A DNA stretch of 64,000 bases from Pseudoips prasinana (lineage: Eukaryota > Arthropoda > Insecta > Lepidoptera > Nolidae). Location: the NCBI GenBank assembly GCA_951640165.1, contig OX621265.1, positions 22,333,001-22,397,000 on the forward strand. Direction: 5' to 3'. Shown piece by piece: positions 53,450 to 64,000 of the stretch. The notes beneath the pieces are model-generated. The model was not told the origin of the DNA, did not search any database, and saw nothing but the letters and a program-made list of their open reading frames with translations. Position 1 is the first letter of the stretch; each line of letters opens with the position of its first letter. A program made the position numbers and the translations under genes.

Positions 53450-55037
53450 CAACACTTTATGGTTCTCTGGACCCCAGGTTCTAAAAGAATATAATATTTT
53501 ATACTCAAGGCCAACCTATTTAGATAGTGATTTAGAACAGACTGTTAAAGCGCATGTAGTAGTGGAAACTGAAAATAATGACATTTTTAAAAGATTTTCG
53601 TCTTTAAACAAAATGCTTCGAGTAATCGCATATTGTCGTCGGTTTCTAAATAAAAGTAAAAATGTAACAATTCATTTACAAAAGACAGAAATCGATGCAG
53701 CACTAGAATGTAGCATAAGACAAGTACAAAGGGAAGCATTTACGAAGGAGTGCACACTACTACAGGAAAAGGAATATGTGATAACAAACACAAGCAAACT
53801 CAAGTCTCTGTGTCCTTATCTAGACGGTAAAGGCGTTATGAGAGTTCGAGGAAGACTTGAATGTTCAGGCTTGGATGAAGGAACAAAACATCCAATAATT
53901 TTACCAAATTCCAACCATTTCACGCGTATCATTGTAGCGGAAGCTCATTTGAAGACACTGCACGGCTGTCCTCAAACAATGATCAACTATTTGAAAACAG
54001 CATATTGGATTTTAGGAGTTAGGAATATGGTAAAACACCATGTTCGCAAATATGTGACATGTGTTAGACAACGAGCCAGTGTCAAAACCCAGTTAATGGG
54101 TTTGCTTCCGGCAGTACGATGCACACCAGCTCGACCATTTTTGCACAGCGGCGTGGACTATGCAGGCCCTATAAATATTAGAACCACCAAAGGTCGAGGC
54201 TATCGCTCTTATAGGGGCTATATTTGCTTATTTATATGCATGTCAACACGTGCTATACACTTAGAAGTTGTCAGCGACATGACTACACAGGCTTTTCAGC
54301 CGCATTTAGGCGATTCATTTCGAGGCGGAGTCACTGTGCCAAAATATGGAGTGACAATAGTACGACATTTGTAGGTGCAGCTAAAGAGTTGCGACAAATA
54401 TTTGAGATTCAGTCCTCCATTGCACAGCACTTGGAAGTTAATGACACAGAATGGCATTTCATTCCCCCTCATAGCCCTAATTTTGGCGGCCTATGGGAAG
54501 CTGGAGTGAAATCCACCAAATTCCATTTGAAGTGGGTCATTGGTGAAGCTACACTCACGTATGAAGAGATGACCACTCTCCTTCATCAAGTGGAAGCATG
54601 TTTAAATTCACGGCCCATGAGTATTGTTATTGTTGAAGATCCTGGTGAACCTATGCCTCTAACTCCGGGACATTTCCTTATCGGAGAACCGATAGTAAAT
54701 GTACCAAGCGAGAGCTATATAAATTCAAACATTAGTGGTCTAACACGGTGGCAACACCTTCAAAGGATGTTGCAATCCTTTTGGAAGCGTTGGTCTCAGG
54801 AATATTTATCAACCCTTATGAACAAGTACAAATGGACTAAGCGAACTCCAGAACCAAATATTGGAGACCTGGTGTTAGTAAAAGAAGACGATTTACCTCC
54901 AAGTCGTTGGTTGTTGGGTCACGTCTTAGAGAAACATCCAGGGAAGGATGGTATCACCCGTGTAGTCACACTACGAACTAAAAATTCAACAGTTAAAAGA
55001 CCAACCTCATAATTGTGTATATTGCCTATAGCTGAAT
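53382..55037 (+). pseudogene. pol: BEL2 Pol: integrase and C-terminal domain
   Basis: Two frames. 53382-54374 carries the zinc-binding region (HLKTLHGCPQTMINYLK, then CVRQRAS, a degenerate CxxC) and the first catalytic D (SGVDYAGPI). A frameshift near 54300 leads to 54224-55012, with the second D (IWSDNSTTFVG) and E (NFGGLWEAGVK). The BEL-type C-terminal domain follows (LTPGHFLIGEP, FWKRWSQEYLS, GDLVLVKEDDLPP). A TAA at 55010-55012 is followed in frame by LCILPIAE and TAG 55035-55037, the likely natural end. Confidence 0.85.
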
Positions 55038-55407
55038 AGTTTTTGGTTCAGTTTAATTAGATTTTTTTAAATGTTACATCTATATTAAAATTGTTAATTT
55101 CATCTTACTGTTTAATTACAAATTTTAGTTTAGTTCATTTTATTTTATACTCAGATAAATTGTAAAGTAGAATAAATATACTTAGTTAAGACTATTTAAG
55201 ATAAATATTGTTTACATATGTTTTGTTAATTAAGTTTGATTAAAACCTCTGTTATTAGTCTAATTAGTTTTTAATTTTACAACAGATTTTGAAACCTATT
55301 TTGTGGCTTAAAATAATTTGTTATTTACCTCAACTTGTAGGTCGTATAGTTTAATTTTCCTTTTTGTTTGAAGGACATTCTGTCAATAATGTCCTTTGTG
55401 GGTGGTA
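55038..55407 (+). other. BEL2 3' non-coding region
   Basis: AT-rich, no gene. It ends GTCCTTTGTGGGTGGTA directly before the 3' LTR, the position of a polypurine tract. Confidence 0.6.
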
Positions 55408-55635
55408 TGTTCGCAACCAAACCCATACCTAGAAGTTGTAATTTATTAATTTAGTTCACTCACGATACCACTAGATGGCGTTACCGTAGAGTTAGATGGC
55501 GGTATGGTTTCGTTCACAATTGGAAGTGACCATACCCCATTTTATGTTCAATAAACGAGCTTCAGATCAATAGTCAGTTGTTGTTTTATTATTAAAACCC
55601 TCTGTCTATACACCCAAACACTTCGGTGTTTAACA
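55408..55635 (+). repeat. BEL2 3' LTR
   Basis: 228 bp, with the same ends as the 5' LTR, followed by the TGTAT duplication at 55636-55640. Confidence 0.93.
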
Positions 55636-55640
55636 TGTAT

Positions 55641-56896
55641 TCATTTAATATTGAGTTGTTAATGTTTTGATTAATATAGAAATCATTCAAAGCACTTACT
55701 ATTTTCTTTGGTGAGTGTATAATATCTTCATCTTGCACAATATAGTCCACCGTTGGCTTTAAGAACGTTTGTAATTTGGGTTTGCTGTCTAATTAATTCC
55801 CAAGTGGCTTTACTTTTGTTGTAGCTGTTGGTAATGGATTTAATATTTGTATTTCTTCTTGATTCCCTTATAACACGTTTTAGAATTTTACAGCAGTTGC
55901 TATATCTCACTTTTTGTTCGTGAGAATTGGTGGATTTTGTTTGAAGGTACATATTTCTTTTATTTTTACTTGATATTAGAATACCTTCGGTTTTCCATGA
56001 TTTACCACGATTATAATGCATTTTAATTTTTTGGAGAGGGATACAAAGCTTGAAAATTAGGGTGAATGTATTTAGAAAAGCTTCATACGCTATATTTACA
56101 TCTGTATGTTGGAATACATCATTGAAATTTATTTGAGAGATGTATTTTAAAAATATTTCAATATAATAGTTGACATTACGTTGCATTTTAAACCAGTACT
56201 TTTCTCTGAAACTTATATTGCATGGGATCTTTATTGCTTGACCTGTATGGTCTGAAATGCCTAAATCCCATATTTCTGATTTATATTTTTTATGGTTAGT
56301 AATTATATTATCGAAACATGTTGCAGATCGACGTGTTATTCTAGTTGGCTGATTTATAGCTAAATGCAGGTTGAACATTTTTAATGTATTTTTAAAAAGT
56401 TTACTTTTGTTGCTACTATCTAGTGTGTTTATATTAAAATCACCCAAAATAAATACTTTTTTGTTCCTGGATCTTGATCTGATGGTTAGTTTAAATAACA
56501 AAATTTCTAGATTTTCAATAAAAAGATTAATATTACTAGTTGGTGTTCTGTACAAACACAGCACATACCAATTTGTTTCCGGAATAATTATACCACAACA
56601 TTCAAAATGATTTTCGACTGACAGATCTGAGATCCAATCAAGTTTTTTATAATTCATGGATTTTTTTACATACATACAAACTCCAACGCGACATTTACTT
56701 TTTCTACTAAAATATGTTGCTAATTTATAGTTGGATATTTGCAATACTTCTTGATTGTTTTCTCGTAAAAATGTTTCACTCAAACAGATAACGTCAATGT
56801 TTCTTGATTCAACTAGCAATTCTAAATCACTTATTTTTGACCTCATACCTTGGATATTAATTATTATTGTGCAATATTGTAAAGTTATCGTTAGTC
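55641..56896 (-). pseudogene. LINE E ORF2, endonuclease part
   Basis: A minus-strand APE-type endonuclease, open from about 56896 to 55728: INIQGMRSKISDLE, VICLSETFL, VGVCMYV, LCLYRTPTS, FILGDFNIN, ATCFDNIITN and GISDHTGQ. A frameshift near 55745 is followed by DYIVQDEDIIHSPKKIV, which runs to the BEL2 junction at 55641. The frame then resumes at 37460. Confidence 0.85.
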
Positions 56897-57020
56897 TCGA
56901 AATAAATAGTTTTCTGTTTGAGTTTCAACTGTAGAAAGCTGAGGTTTTAAAAAGTCAGTTTGAGTGCTACAAGACACATATTCAATGTAACGCAAATTTG
57001 ACTCAATATGTTGTTTATAA
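56893..57020 (-). pseudogene. LINE E ORF1, last 40 codons
   Basis: Upstream of and overlapping ORF2 in another frame, the minus strand reads ESNLRYIEYVSCSTQTDFL and VETQTENYLFRD, ending at TAA just inside the ORF2 frame. This is the end of an ORF1. The element is cut off here, at about 57020. Confidence 0.55.
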
Positions 57021-57034
57021 TAATAAAATAAAAT

Positions 57035-57530
57035 AAATAAAAAAGGTTTTTATTCACGTAGACTTCAAAAAAGCGCTTGTAAATAGTCAGAACACGTTTG
57101 TAGTATTATAATTGTATACATTATTATTTCTAGTAACATAGATATTAGGTACACATGTATTGATAGTATTAGAACATTAATAAAATTTATTTTATAACAG
57201 CAATGATATTTAGCCAGCTCGAATCAAGTTATTGTCAAGAGATTATGTTTAAGTTTAATTATCTAGTTTAAGTCTAATTATCTAGTTTAAGTCTAATATT
57301 TGTAATACATATTGGCAATGGTTCTGTCTATATTAAGGTGATATTATTAAGACGGACCTTGTGTTAACAATGCGCCCCAACTGAGAAGACCCAGCGAAAC
57401 AAACTCAGCGGGTGTCTCTACTACCGGTTTCAACACGGCCCAGTTGAGACGCTCCGGCGAAACATACTCAATGGGCCATATACACGAGATTTGGTCCACT
57501 TACTGTAATTATTTAGCAGGCAAACACAAT
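57035..57530 (-). repeat. Repeat R, copy 3 (longest copy)
   Basis: The minus-strand copy with both halves of R: ACAAGCGC...ACGTGAATAAAAA at its end (about 57050-57075) and the two internal direct repeats (GAGTATGTTTCGCCGGAGC and GAGTTTGTTTCGCTGGGTC) at 57380-57480. It has a local tandem duplication (CTAGATAATTAGACTTAAA) near 57260-57300. It is inverted relative to copy 2; the pair flanks the LINE E nest. Confidence 0.7.
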
Positions 57531-57707
57531 ATATGCTCGATCGGTTGTCTGATTAATTATTTTTAGGTTTAATATATTAGAAAGAGAAAATAAAAACGTC
57601 AAAATAAAAGTAACATTAATCATTTTGAGACACAACCAACAGTTCTGAAATTCGTAGAATATTTAAATAATAGATAGTTTTATTACAGATATAAGATCTC
57701 CAGCGGA
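57531..57707 (-). other. LINE F 3' end
   Basis: AT-rich sequence between repeat R and the LINE F stop. Probably LINE F 3' UTR; no distinct tail is visible. Confidence 0.4.
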
Positions 57708-59404
57708 CTATGTGCAGGTAGATGCCGACCGCCAAATGTCTTTATCGTCAATGTAATCCTTAGTAGTGTAGTAACCCTTAGCCATAAGTTCATGTTTAAT
57801 GTGTGACTTAAACTTATTATCAGGTAGTTTAGTTATATGAATAGGGAGCTTGTTATAAAACCTAGTACAATTTCCCATGAATGACTTTTTTGTTTTGCTA
57901 ACTCTAAAGGCTGGTATAGCTAGTTTGTCCTTATTTCTTGTATTGACATTGTGCAAGTCACTCCGTTTTTTATATTTATCTAAATTTTTCCGCACAAACA
58001 TTATATTCTGATATATGTATTCAGATGGAACAGTAAGTATATTTACCTCTTTAAAAACGCTTCGTAGAGACTCGCGACTGCCTAGATTATAAATAGCTCG
58101 GACTGCTCTTTTTTGTAATACGAAAATAGCACTTATGTCAGCTGCTGAGCCCCACAGCAGAATACCATAGGACATAATGCTATGGAAATAAGCAAAATAT
58201 ACTAGTCTAGCAGTTGGTTCGTCTGACAATTGTCTGATTTTCCAAACTGCATATGAAGCTGAACTTAATTTGGCAGATAATTTTTCAATATGCGGACCCC
58301 ATTGTAATTTTGAGTCCAGTGTTATTCCCAAAAATACGGTCGAAGGAACTAAATCTAAAACTTCCTCGTTAAGTGCAACCGTTGGTTTAATATGAGTCAC
58401 ATTCGGCAATGAGAATTTGATGCATTTGGTCTTTCCTGCATTCAAAAGAAGATTATTTACCGAAAACCAATTTGATATGAGGCTGAGAGTTTTATTACGT
58501 TCTATAAGATCCTTATCTTTCCTACTCACTTTAAATATGAGTGACGTATCATCAGCAAATAGAATTATGTCTGATACTTTCTCTACTAGATATGGGAGAT
58601 CATTTATATAAACTAGAAATAAAAATGGACCCAAAATCGATCCTTGGGGCACCCCCATTTTGACAGAATGTCGTGTTGAATTTACCCCGTCTATTGAAAC
58701 CAGTTGTTCTCGACCTGATAAATAGGACATTACAAGATCAAGAGATGTGCCAGAAATTCCATAGTATTTTAGTTTTACAATGAGCGTATGGTGGTCTACG
58801 CAATCGAAAGCCTTAGAGAGATCGCAGAAAACTCCCAGCGCATCCTGCGACCCCTCCCAAGCCTCCAATATAGACTTCATTAGTGTACACCCCGCATCCT
58901 GAGTAGAACGGCCCTTTGTAAACCCAAACTGCTTGTCATGCAATATCCCATTCATGTTAAAGTGCGACAACATCTGGCTGAGCATGAGCTTTTCAAATAT
59001 TTTACTTAACGCTGGCAGTATAGAGATGGGTCGATAATTTGTGGCATTATTTGAACAACCTGATTTGAAAACAGGTACTACCTTACTGATTTTCATAAGG
59101 TCTGGAAAGACGCCATCACTTACACAGCTATTGAAGACGTTTGCAAGGATGGAAGCAATGGTTTGTATAACTGATTCAATTGCCATTACAGACAGTCCCC
59201 ATAAATCCTCTGTGCCTTTTTTTTAATGCTCTTAAAAGCTTTTAAAATATCAGCATTTGTAACAAATCGAAAACTGAATTTGGGCACAATTGTTTTAATA
59301 GATTGTTTTAAAAAGATTTCAGCCACATCCGGTGACGACGGGAGGCACTTAGTAGTAACTAGAGGCATATTTGTAAAAAACTCGGCAAAAATGTTGGCAA
59401 CGGT
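57708..59404 (-). pseudogene. LINE F ORF2, reverse transcriptase without endonuclease
   Basis: A minus-strand RT of the LINE G group. Two frames, 59368-59186 and 59186-57708, are separated by a shift in a run of A near 59215. The coding sequence begins abruptly at about 59404 (TVANIFAEFFTNMPLVTT). RT blocks are NYRPISILPALSKIFEK, FGFTKGRSTQDAG, GVFCDLSKAFDCV, GVPQGSILGPFLF and LFADDTSL (catalytic FADD). The C-terminus has YGILLWGSAADI. The whole endonuclease and linker are missing: ORF1 ends six bases away. Confidence 0.85.
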
Positions 59405-59409
59405 AAGTT

Positions 59410-60492
59410 TTAATTATACTTATAATTTAGATGTAGTATGTCTCTTAAAATAAACCGACACATTACTGTATAAAATGCTCTATACGGAACCTTGTTATTT
59501 AAGTTCACAATAATACTGTGACTGAACTGAGAACAAACGTAATTAAAAGTTTGTCGTAATTTCCATTCATTTAAAAACCTGCCTCTTTTTATATCACACA
59601 TTAAAACATTTGTGTGTGCTAGTTTGTCGAGATAAAAGTATAAAGTGGATTGCATTCTTAATGGGTCCCTATCATTATTTCCGCACACTATTACCACATA
59701 ATCAAATTTAGTAAAGTCTCTACACATTTCCAGGGACGATTCCAAAAGTCGGTCAGTTGTAGCGCCAGGTTTGCTTATAGTTGACACGAAGAAGGAGGAT
59801 CCAGCCAAGTTTTGAATCAAACGTCTCATAGGTGTATTTTCATCCGAAAATATTAGAACTCTTTTTCTTATTGATTGATGTAACTCATGTTCTACGCATG
59901 ACGTATACGGTGCAGGTTTATTTACTTCACAGATACTTCTTTTTCTCAACTCGGCTGAACTATTAAATTCTGTGATCCCGGGCGAAACGCATATAAATTC
60001 TGTTTGATTTACTTCTGAGTATTTCAGAATATTAATACTACAACTTGGTGCAATGGCTAAGTTGTCGTAGCTTTCATCAAGATTGATTTTTGTTATAGGT
60101 GGGTATCTTTGCGACTTGATTTGCGACCGAGATTTATAAGTTTTGGTAGATTTTTTTCCACTCGAATACTCTCTGCATAATAATTTAAGTTTATCGATTT
60201 TATTTTGTTGAAATTGTATAGTCTTTTGAAGAGAATGGTTTTCTGTATTTAAGTTGTCTATTTCGCATTGCGATTTTACTAATTAGGATCTTAAATTCGT
60301 TATTTCACTCCTCAACTCTTCCACTTCACTGTTTAATAACGCTCTTGAAAGGTCCGGCAAGCTACGTGCAGCATTCGAGTCATTCGTTAGAAAAGAAGAA
60401 TTCATCGAGTCTCCATAAATACATTCCGGGGTTCCAAAATTGTGTTTAATTTTGTGTCTCTGAGTAATGTTTACGTTATCAGATGTTTCCAT
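59410..60492 (-). pseudogene. LINE F ORF1 protein: coiled coil and SGNH-hydrolase-like domain
   Basis: ORF1 from ATG 60490-60492 (METSDNVNITQ) to the stop at 59410, about 360 residues in one frame. It is broken only by TAA 60283-60285. The N-terminal part has SLPDLS and a coiled coil (VEELRSEITNL, LNTENHSLQKTIQFQQNKID). The C-terminal part looks like an SGNH/GDSL esterase fold: RVLIFSDENTP near the first block and YVVIVCGNNDRDP for the GxND block. Such esterase-type ORF1s are known from CR1-related LINEs. The usual nucleophile motif GDS is not obvious; FSDE stands in its place. Confidence 0.75.
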
Positions 60493-60940
60493 TACTGTAG
60501 GTATCAGTAGCACGGACTTACATAACACACGCTTACGATAGTTAATACAAGGTCGATATTCGCTGCAGAATATAGCATTAACAAGTCTTCGGAATTAAAG
60601 CTGGCTGTTTCGTAGGCTGTCGGCAAGAAGGTCGCAAGCGCCATGAAATATGCGTCACTTACGCGTTTCCTTCGAAGACGATTATGAGATCACTGATTAA
60701 CTGTTGTATTTTGACTATTTGGCTTTAAATATAGTTAATTTATAGTACATTCACTGTTTTTTTAGCACTATGTTGTATCACTAGGTTTACATGCACTAGA
60801 TAAAGAAGTTCAACTTAAATATTGTTACAAAAAGTCACTTTATACAATAGTTTTGAATTAAACTTGATGAGCAAAACAATTACACTTGTCATAACGGATC
60901 ACTGGTGGGTACACATAGTAGGAACTAACCGTCATATACT
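60493..60940. other. LINE F 5' leader and unassigned sequence
   Basis: The first part is probably LINE F 5' UTR. No gene or clear repeat seen. Confidence 0.4.
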
Positions 60941-61080
60941 ACTAATATTATAAACGCGAAAGTTTGTAAGTATGGACGGATGCTTGTTACTCTTTCACGT
61001 AAAAATACTGTTTAAAGAAAGTGATTTTAATGAAACTTCACAATAATATTGCTTACACATCGGAATAACACATAGGCTAC
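60941..61080 (+). repeat. Lepidopteran TACTAATATTATAAA repeat, 5' type fragment
   Basis: CTACTAATATTATAAACGCG, then TTGTTACTCTTTCACG and ATTGCTTACACATCGGAATA. The CCGCGG end is absent. Confidence 0.6.
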
Positions 61081-61194
61081 AATTTATAAAGATATTGTGT
61101 GAATTGTCCAAAACATGGCGACAAGTGTCAAGTAAGTATGAAACAATCTACCATCTGCGAGCTATTCCGGCGTGCACTGCCAAAACCGCTAGAG
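61081..61194. other. Spacer between two related repeats
   Basis: No feature recognised. Confidence 0.4.
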
Positions 61195-61312
61195 GTATAC
61201 ATTCTACTAATATTATAAATGCGAAAGTTTGTGAGTATAGATGTATGCATGTATGTTTGTTACTCTTTTACGCCAAAACTACTTAAACGCGGGTGAAACC
61301 GCAGGGCGCTGC
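61195..61312 (+). repeat. Lepidopteran TACTAATATTATAAA repeat, internally deleted copy
   Basis: It starts CTACTAATATTATAAATGCG and ends ACGCGGGTGAAACCGCAGGG, so both ends of the repeat are present but the middle is missing. Confidence 0.6.
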
Positions 61313-61597
61313 TTGTATGTCTATACTTTTACATTGAGTTCAAGTGATTACGATAGGTAGTGCTATATGGATTTTATTGCGTAATTCTAGAGACATCACA
61401 TAACGTAAAGTTTTTAAAATCTGTTTCCTAATACGTGACGTAGTAGACTCTATATGTGAATTTCAGCATAAACATTTGTCAATAAGTAGGTCTGCGCGAC
61501 ATTCATCTGCTTGCAAAATGTTGAGCTGAGTGTGGGTAAGCTGATGTCTATACTTTTACATTGGCTTCAGTGGGACATTTATTTGTTTCGGTGATTA

Positions 61598-61861
61598 TTC
61601 CTATAATAATAATATCTAGGGACAATGTCACACAGATCTTCCTAGCCCCAAACTAAGCAAAGCTTGTGCTATGGGTACCAGGCGACGATATACATACTTA
61701 TATAGATAAATAAATACTTATATACATAGAAAACATCCATGACTCGAAACAAATATTCATGTTCATCACACAAATATTTGCACTTACCGGGATTCGAACC
61801 AGGACCACCAGTTTCGTAGACAGAAGCACTACCTACTGAGTCCTCCGTGGCTTGTGCGATT
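61598..61861 (-). repeat. tRNA-derived SINE
   Basis: On the minus strand the head is tRNA-like, with an A-box region GGACTCAGTAGGTAGTG and a B box GGTTCGAATCCC. The body (TTTGTGTGATGAACATGAAT, GGATGTTTTCTATGTATATA, CAAGCTTTGCTTAGTTTGGG) is one I recognise from lepidopteran SINEs. It ends GACATTGTCCCTAGATATTA with an ATT tail at about 61600-61615. Confidence 0.75.
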
Positions 61862-62024
61862 TTTTTGAACTCAGATATATGCACTCACGAGTATATGGTC
61901 ATTATCACTGTGTCACATTTGAAGAAGATATGTTAGGACGTTCAGTATGTAACACCAGAACCTGCCCTAGACTTAATCTTGTCATCTCTTACCAAAAAAC
62001 ACTCTACTGCAGTATAGTGGAACT

Positions 62025-62033
<9 letters not shown>
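61862..62033. other. Spacer
   Basis: No feature recognised apart from the ATTT-repeat tail of LINE I, which begins at about 62034. Confidence 0.4.
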
Positions 62034-62055
<22 letters not shown>

Positions 62056-63262
62056 GTTTGGAAAACCAACAGCTATACATAAAAAATATTACTGCCATAA
62101 TAGGAAACATAAAGCCAATTACAGGTTTCCACGGATAACGACTGATACACACATACAATGCTTCCGATTTTACTCTTAAACAGAGTAGCTGAAGACATAT
62201 TATTATCTTAAAAGTTATTGGAAAAAATTAAGGTTCAGTTGCCTGCGTGCCACCTCGCTCTTGGTATTAAATGGGTCAAAATCAAACTTTTTACATAATT
62301 TATTAAAATCCTTGCTCGCTCGTACTATATATGAATTTTGCCTATAATTAGTCCACGACAATGGAATAGATATAGGGGTATTAAATCTAGACGATCTTTG
62401 GGGAACGTTAAAGTGCAGTTTCTGTAAAATATGGGGACAGTCAATCTCATTAGATAACAGCTTTAATAAAAACGTGCAATCAGCCAAACGCCTTCGATTT
62501 ATTAGAGGTTGAATGTGGAACTTCTTACATAGGTCTAAGTAATTCGTAGAACTGTAAGGGATTTTGAGACGATAACAAAGGAACTTCATAAAACGTTTTT
62601 GAATATTTTCAAGGCGATCAATATATTTATTGTAACAGGGATTCCATATTTGTGAGGCATATTCCAGATGACTTCTTACGAAAGTGCAATAAAGTATTTT
62701 AAATGTTTTAGCTTTTTTAAAGCACCTAGATATCCTCATTACAAAACCCAATGCTCTTGATGCTTTGGCGATAGTTTGCTCGATGTGTATGTCAAACTGT
62801 AGCTTCGAATCATGATATACACCAAGGTCACGTACACCGTCGCATCTTGGTAATACTTGGCCCTTAAGTTGGTACGATGCGTGGGAAGCGTTTCCTGCTA
62901 AAAGTGAGTACTGAGCATTTGGATGGGTTAAGGTCTAACTTATTTACTTGACAGTACTTGTCAAGCCGCGTCAGATCGGATTGAAGATCCACTACATCCT
63001 TTGGCGACGATATAATAGAATAAATCTTCATATCGTCAGCAAAACAGAGATTAGAACTTTGAAGGCAAGAGTCGATGTCGTTTACATATAATATAAATAA
63101 TAAGGGTCCCATTAAGGACCCCTGGGGTACACCACTAGGAATCAAAACCCAACTTGAGACATAATTACTGACAACAACCGCCTGAGTTCCATTTTCTAGG
63201 TAAGAAGAAAACCATCGGAGAAGATCTCCATTTATATTATGGTGGCATTTTTGTAATATGAA
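62034..63262 (-). pseudogene. LINE I reverse transcriptase (5'-truncated)
   Basis: A minus-strand LINE with an (AATA)n-type tail (62034-62056, read as TTTA repeats on plus). The RT part at 63262-62864 starts within the palm (QKCHHNINGDLLRWFSSYL) and has SGVPQGSLMGPLLFILYV and LCFADDMKIY (catalytic FADD). A frameshift lies between 62864 and 62751. The C-terminal part at 62751-62215 has LEYASQIWNPCYNKY and ENIQKRFMKFL. The endonuclease and the first RT blocks are missing. Its relatives here are LINE C and LINE K. Confidence 0.82.
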
Positions 63263-64000
63263 TAATATTAGGCCGTACGTAGGTTCACTTCCATCGATAA
63301 TGCTGTTCTTAACTGAACAGTTCGATAAAGGAGCAGTCACCGATCTGCTTTATCACTGCTCTTAGGTAGCCATATAGTATCTGACGATCTGGTAAAAAGG
63401 CTTCTCAAAGGTTTTACCATCGACAGATAATAAACCAATAATATTAATCTAAGTTAGGATCATGTAACGTTTCGTTACAAGGATGAGTACGTTTAGGAAC
63501 GAACTACATGACTCACTGTTTGAGTGCCAAGCTCTAGTAGTGATCTGGGGGTCTTAGCTAATTAATAAAACTATTATTTCGATTTATAAAATAACTGTAA
63601 TTGATTAATAATAATAATAATAATTTGTGTATTTACGTCGAAACATGGTTTACAGGATGTTTAAAAATAGAATGGACAGCATGCTTCGCCGTTAGCACGG
63701 CATGTAAATATTACAAAAACACAATATTATACACAAACAGTAAAGTGACATTATTTATACTATAAATTCATTCAGTTTATAGATAAAACATTATCCAATT
63801 TATAAGTTATATATAATGTCATAATTAACAATCTATTGAGTAAATGTCAGAAATTAAGGTAATAACAATTAAGGAGTAAGTACCTATAAAATTAATTTTG
63901 ATTATACAATTCATAAACTGGATGTCATACATACTAAAACAGAAAAAAATATAATTAATTGTTGTCTTAATAACTATAATCATACATTACTTTCAAATCA
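63263..64000. other. AT-rich end of window, no gene recognised
   Basis: It contains a short palindrome GTAACGTTTCGTTAC near 63467 and an ATA microsatellite near 63609-63622. No coding region supported. Confidence 0.5.

Larger units (their letters stand above)
37466..55635 (+). mobile_element. BEL2, BEL/Pao LTR retrotransposon containing LINE D and BEL1
   Basis: It is bounded by two 228-bp LTRs (37466-37693 and 55408-55635) that differ at four positions by eye. They are flanked by the 5-bp target duplication TGTAT (37461-37465 and 55636-55640), the usual size for BEL/Pao. The gag-pro frame is at 49770-51689 and pol at 51690-55037. LINE D, itself carrying BEL1, lies between the 5' LTR and gag, stretching the element to 18 kb. 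Several frameshifts make BEL2 inactive. Confidence 0.93.
35714..57020 (-). mobile_element. LINE E, split by BEL2 (outermost shell of the nest)
   Basis: A minus-strand LINE. Its 3' end with an AATAAATAAATCTTTATC tail is at 35714-35850, and its RT part runs to 37460. Its endonuclease part and the end of ORF1 are at 55641-57020. BEL2 with its TGTAT target duplication (37461-37465 and 55636-55640) lies between. Without BEL2 and one copy of the duplication the two parts join in frame. The 5' end is truncated at about 57020, next to repeat R copy 3. Confidence 0.85.

Overview
This window is eukaryotic, AT-rich, and almost entirely transposable-element DNA. It looks like a moth or butterfly (Lepidoptera). 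Several interspersed repeats are types I know from lepidopteran genomes: the GGACATAGGCCTC repeat near 1300, the repeat opening TACTAATATTATAAA near 29660, 60940 and 61200, and a tRNA-derived SINE at 61598-61861. No bacterial, CRISPR or operon features are present. The only piece that looks like a host gene is one short first coding exon with a signal peptide at 28019-28097 (minus), with a TATA box upstream.

Layout. 1-1240: 3' end of a LINE (J). 2025-14750: a repeat (R) that was split by LINE A, which was itself split by the nearly complete LINE B; LINE C, a 5'-truncated minus-strand copy, also sits in R. 15561-17257: Rex1-like LINE H. 17347-18880: five identical tRNA-like sequences in 365-bp units, three in one orientation and two inverted, forming a long palindrome. 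20530-21600: a decayed coding region containing a near-perfect hairpin. 22380-27094: a young Gypsy element with matching LTRs and a 4-bp target duplication. 27110-27765: LINE K fragment. 29941-31582: a broken Tc1/mariner-group transposase with DD82E spacing. 31775-33839: LINE G.

35714-57020 is a four-level nest. LINE E (minus) was interrupted by the BEL/Pao element BEL2 (37466-55635, target duplication TGTAT). BEL2 contains LINE D (plus), whose ORF1 was interrupted by a second BEL/Pao element, BEL1 (39332-45533, minus, target duplication AACAT). By eye the inner BEL1 LTRs differ at 2 of 259 positions and the outer BEL2 LTRs at 4 of 228, which agrees with the insertion order. After the nest come a second inverted copy of repeat R, LINE F (ORF1 with an SGNH-type domain joined to RT with no endonuclease), small repeats, a SINE and LINE I.

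The genes do not form a pathway. They are reverse transcriptases, endonucleases, integrases, Gag and ORF1 proteins of selfish elements, nearly all broken by stops, frameshifts, truncation or later insertions. Clade names are by eye; ORF1/ORF2 motifs, LTR pairs and target-site duplications were read directly from the sequence.
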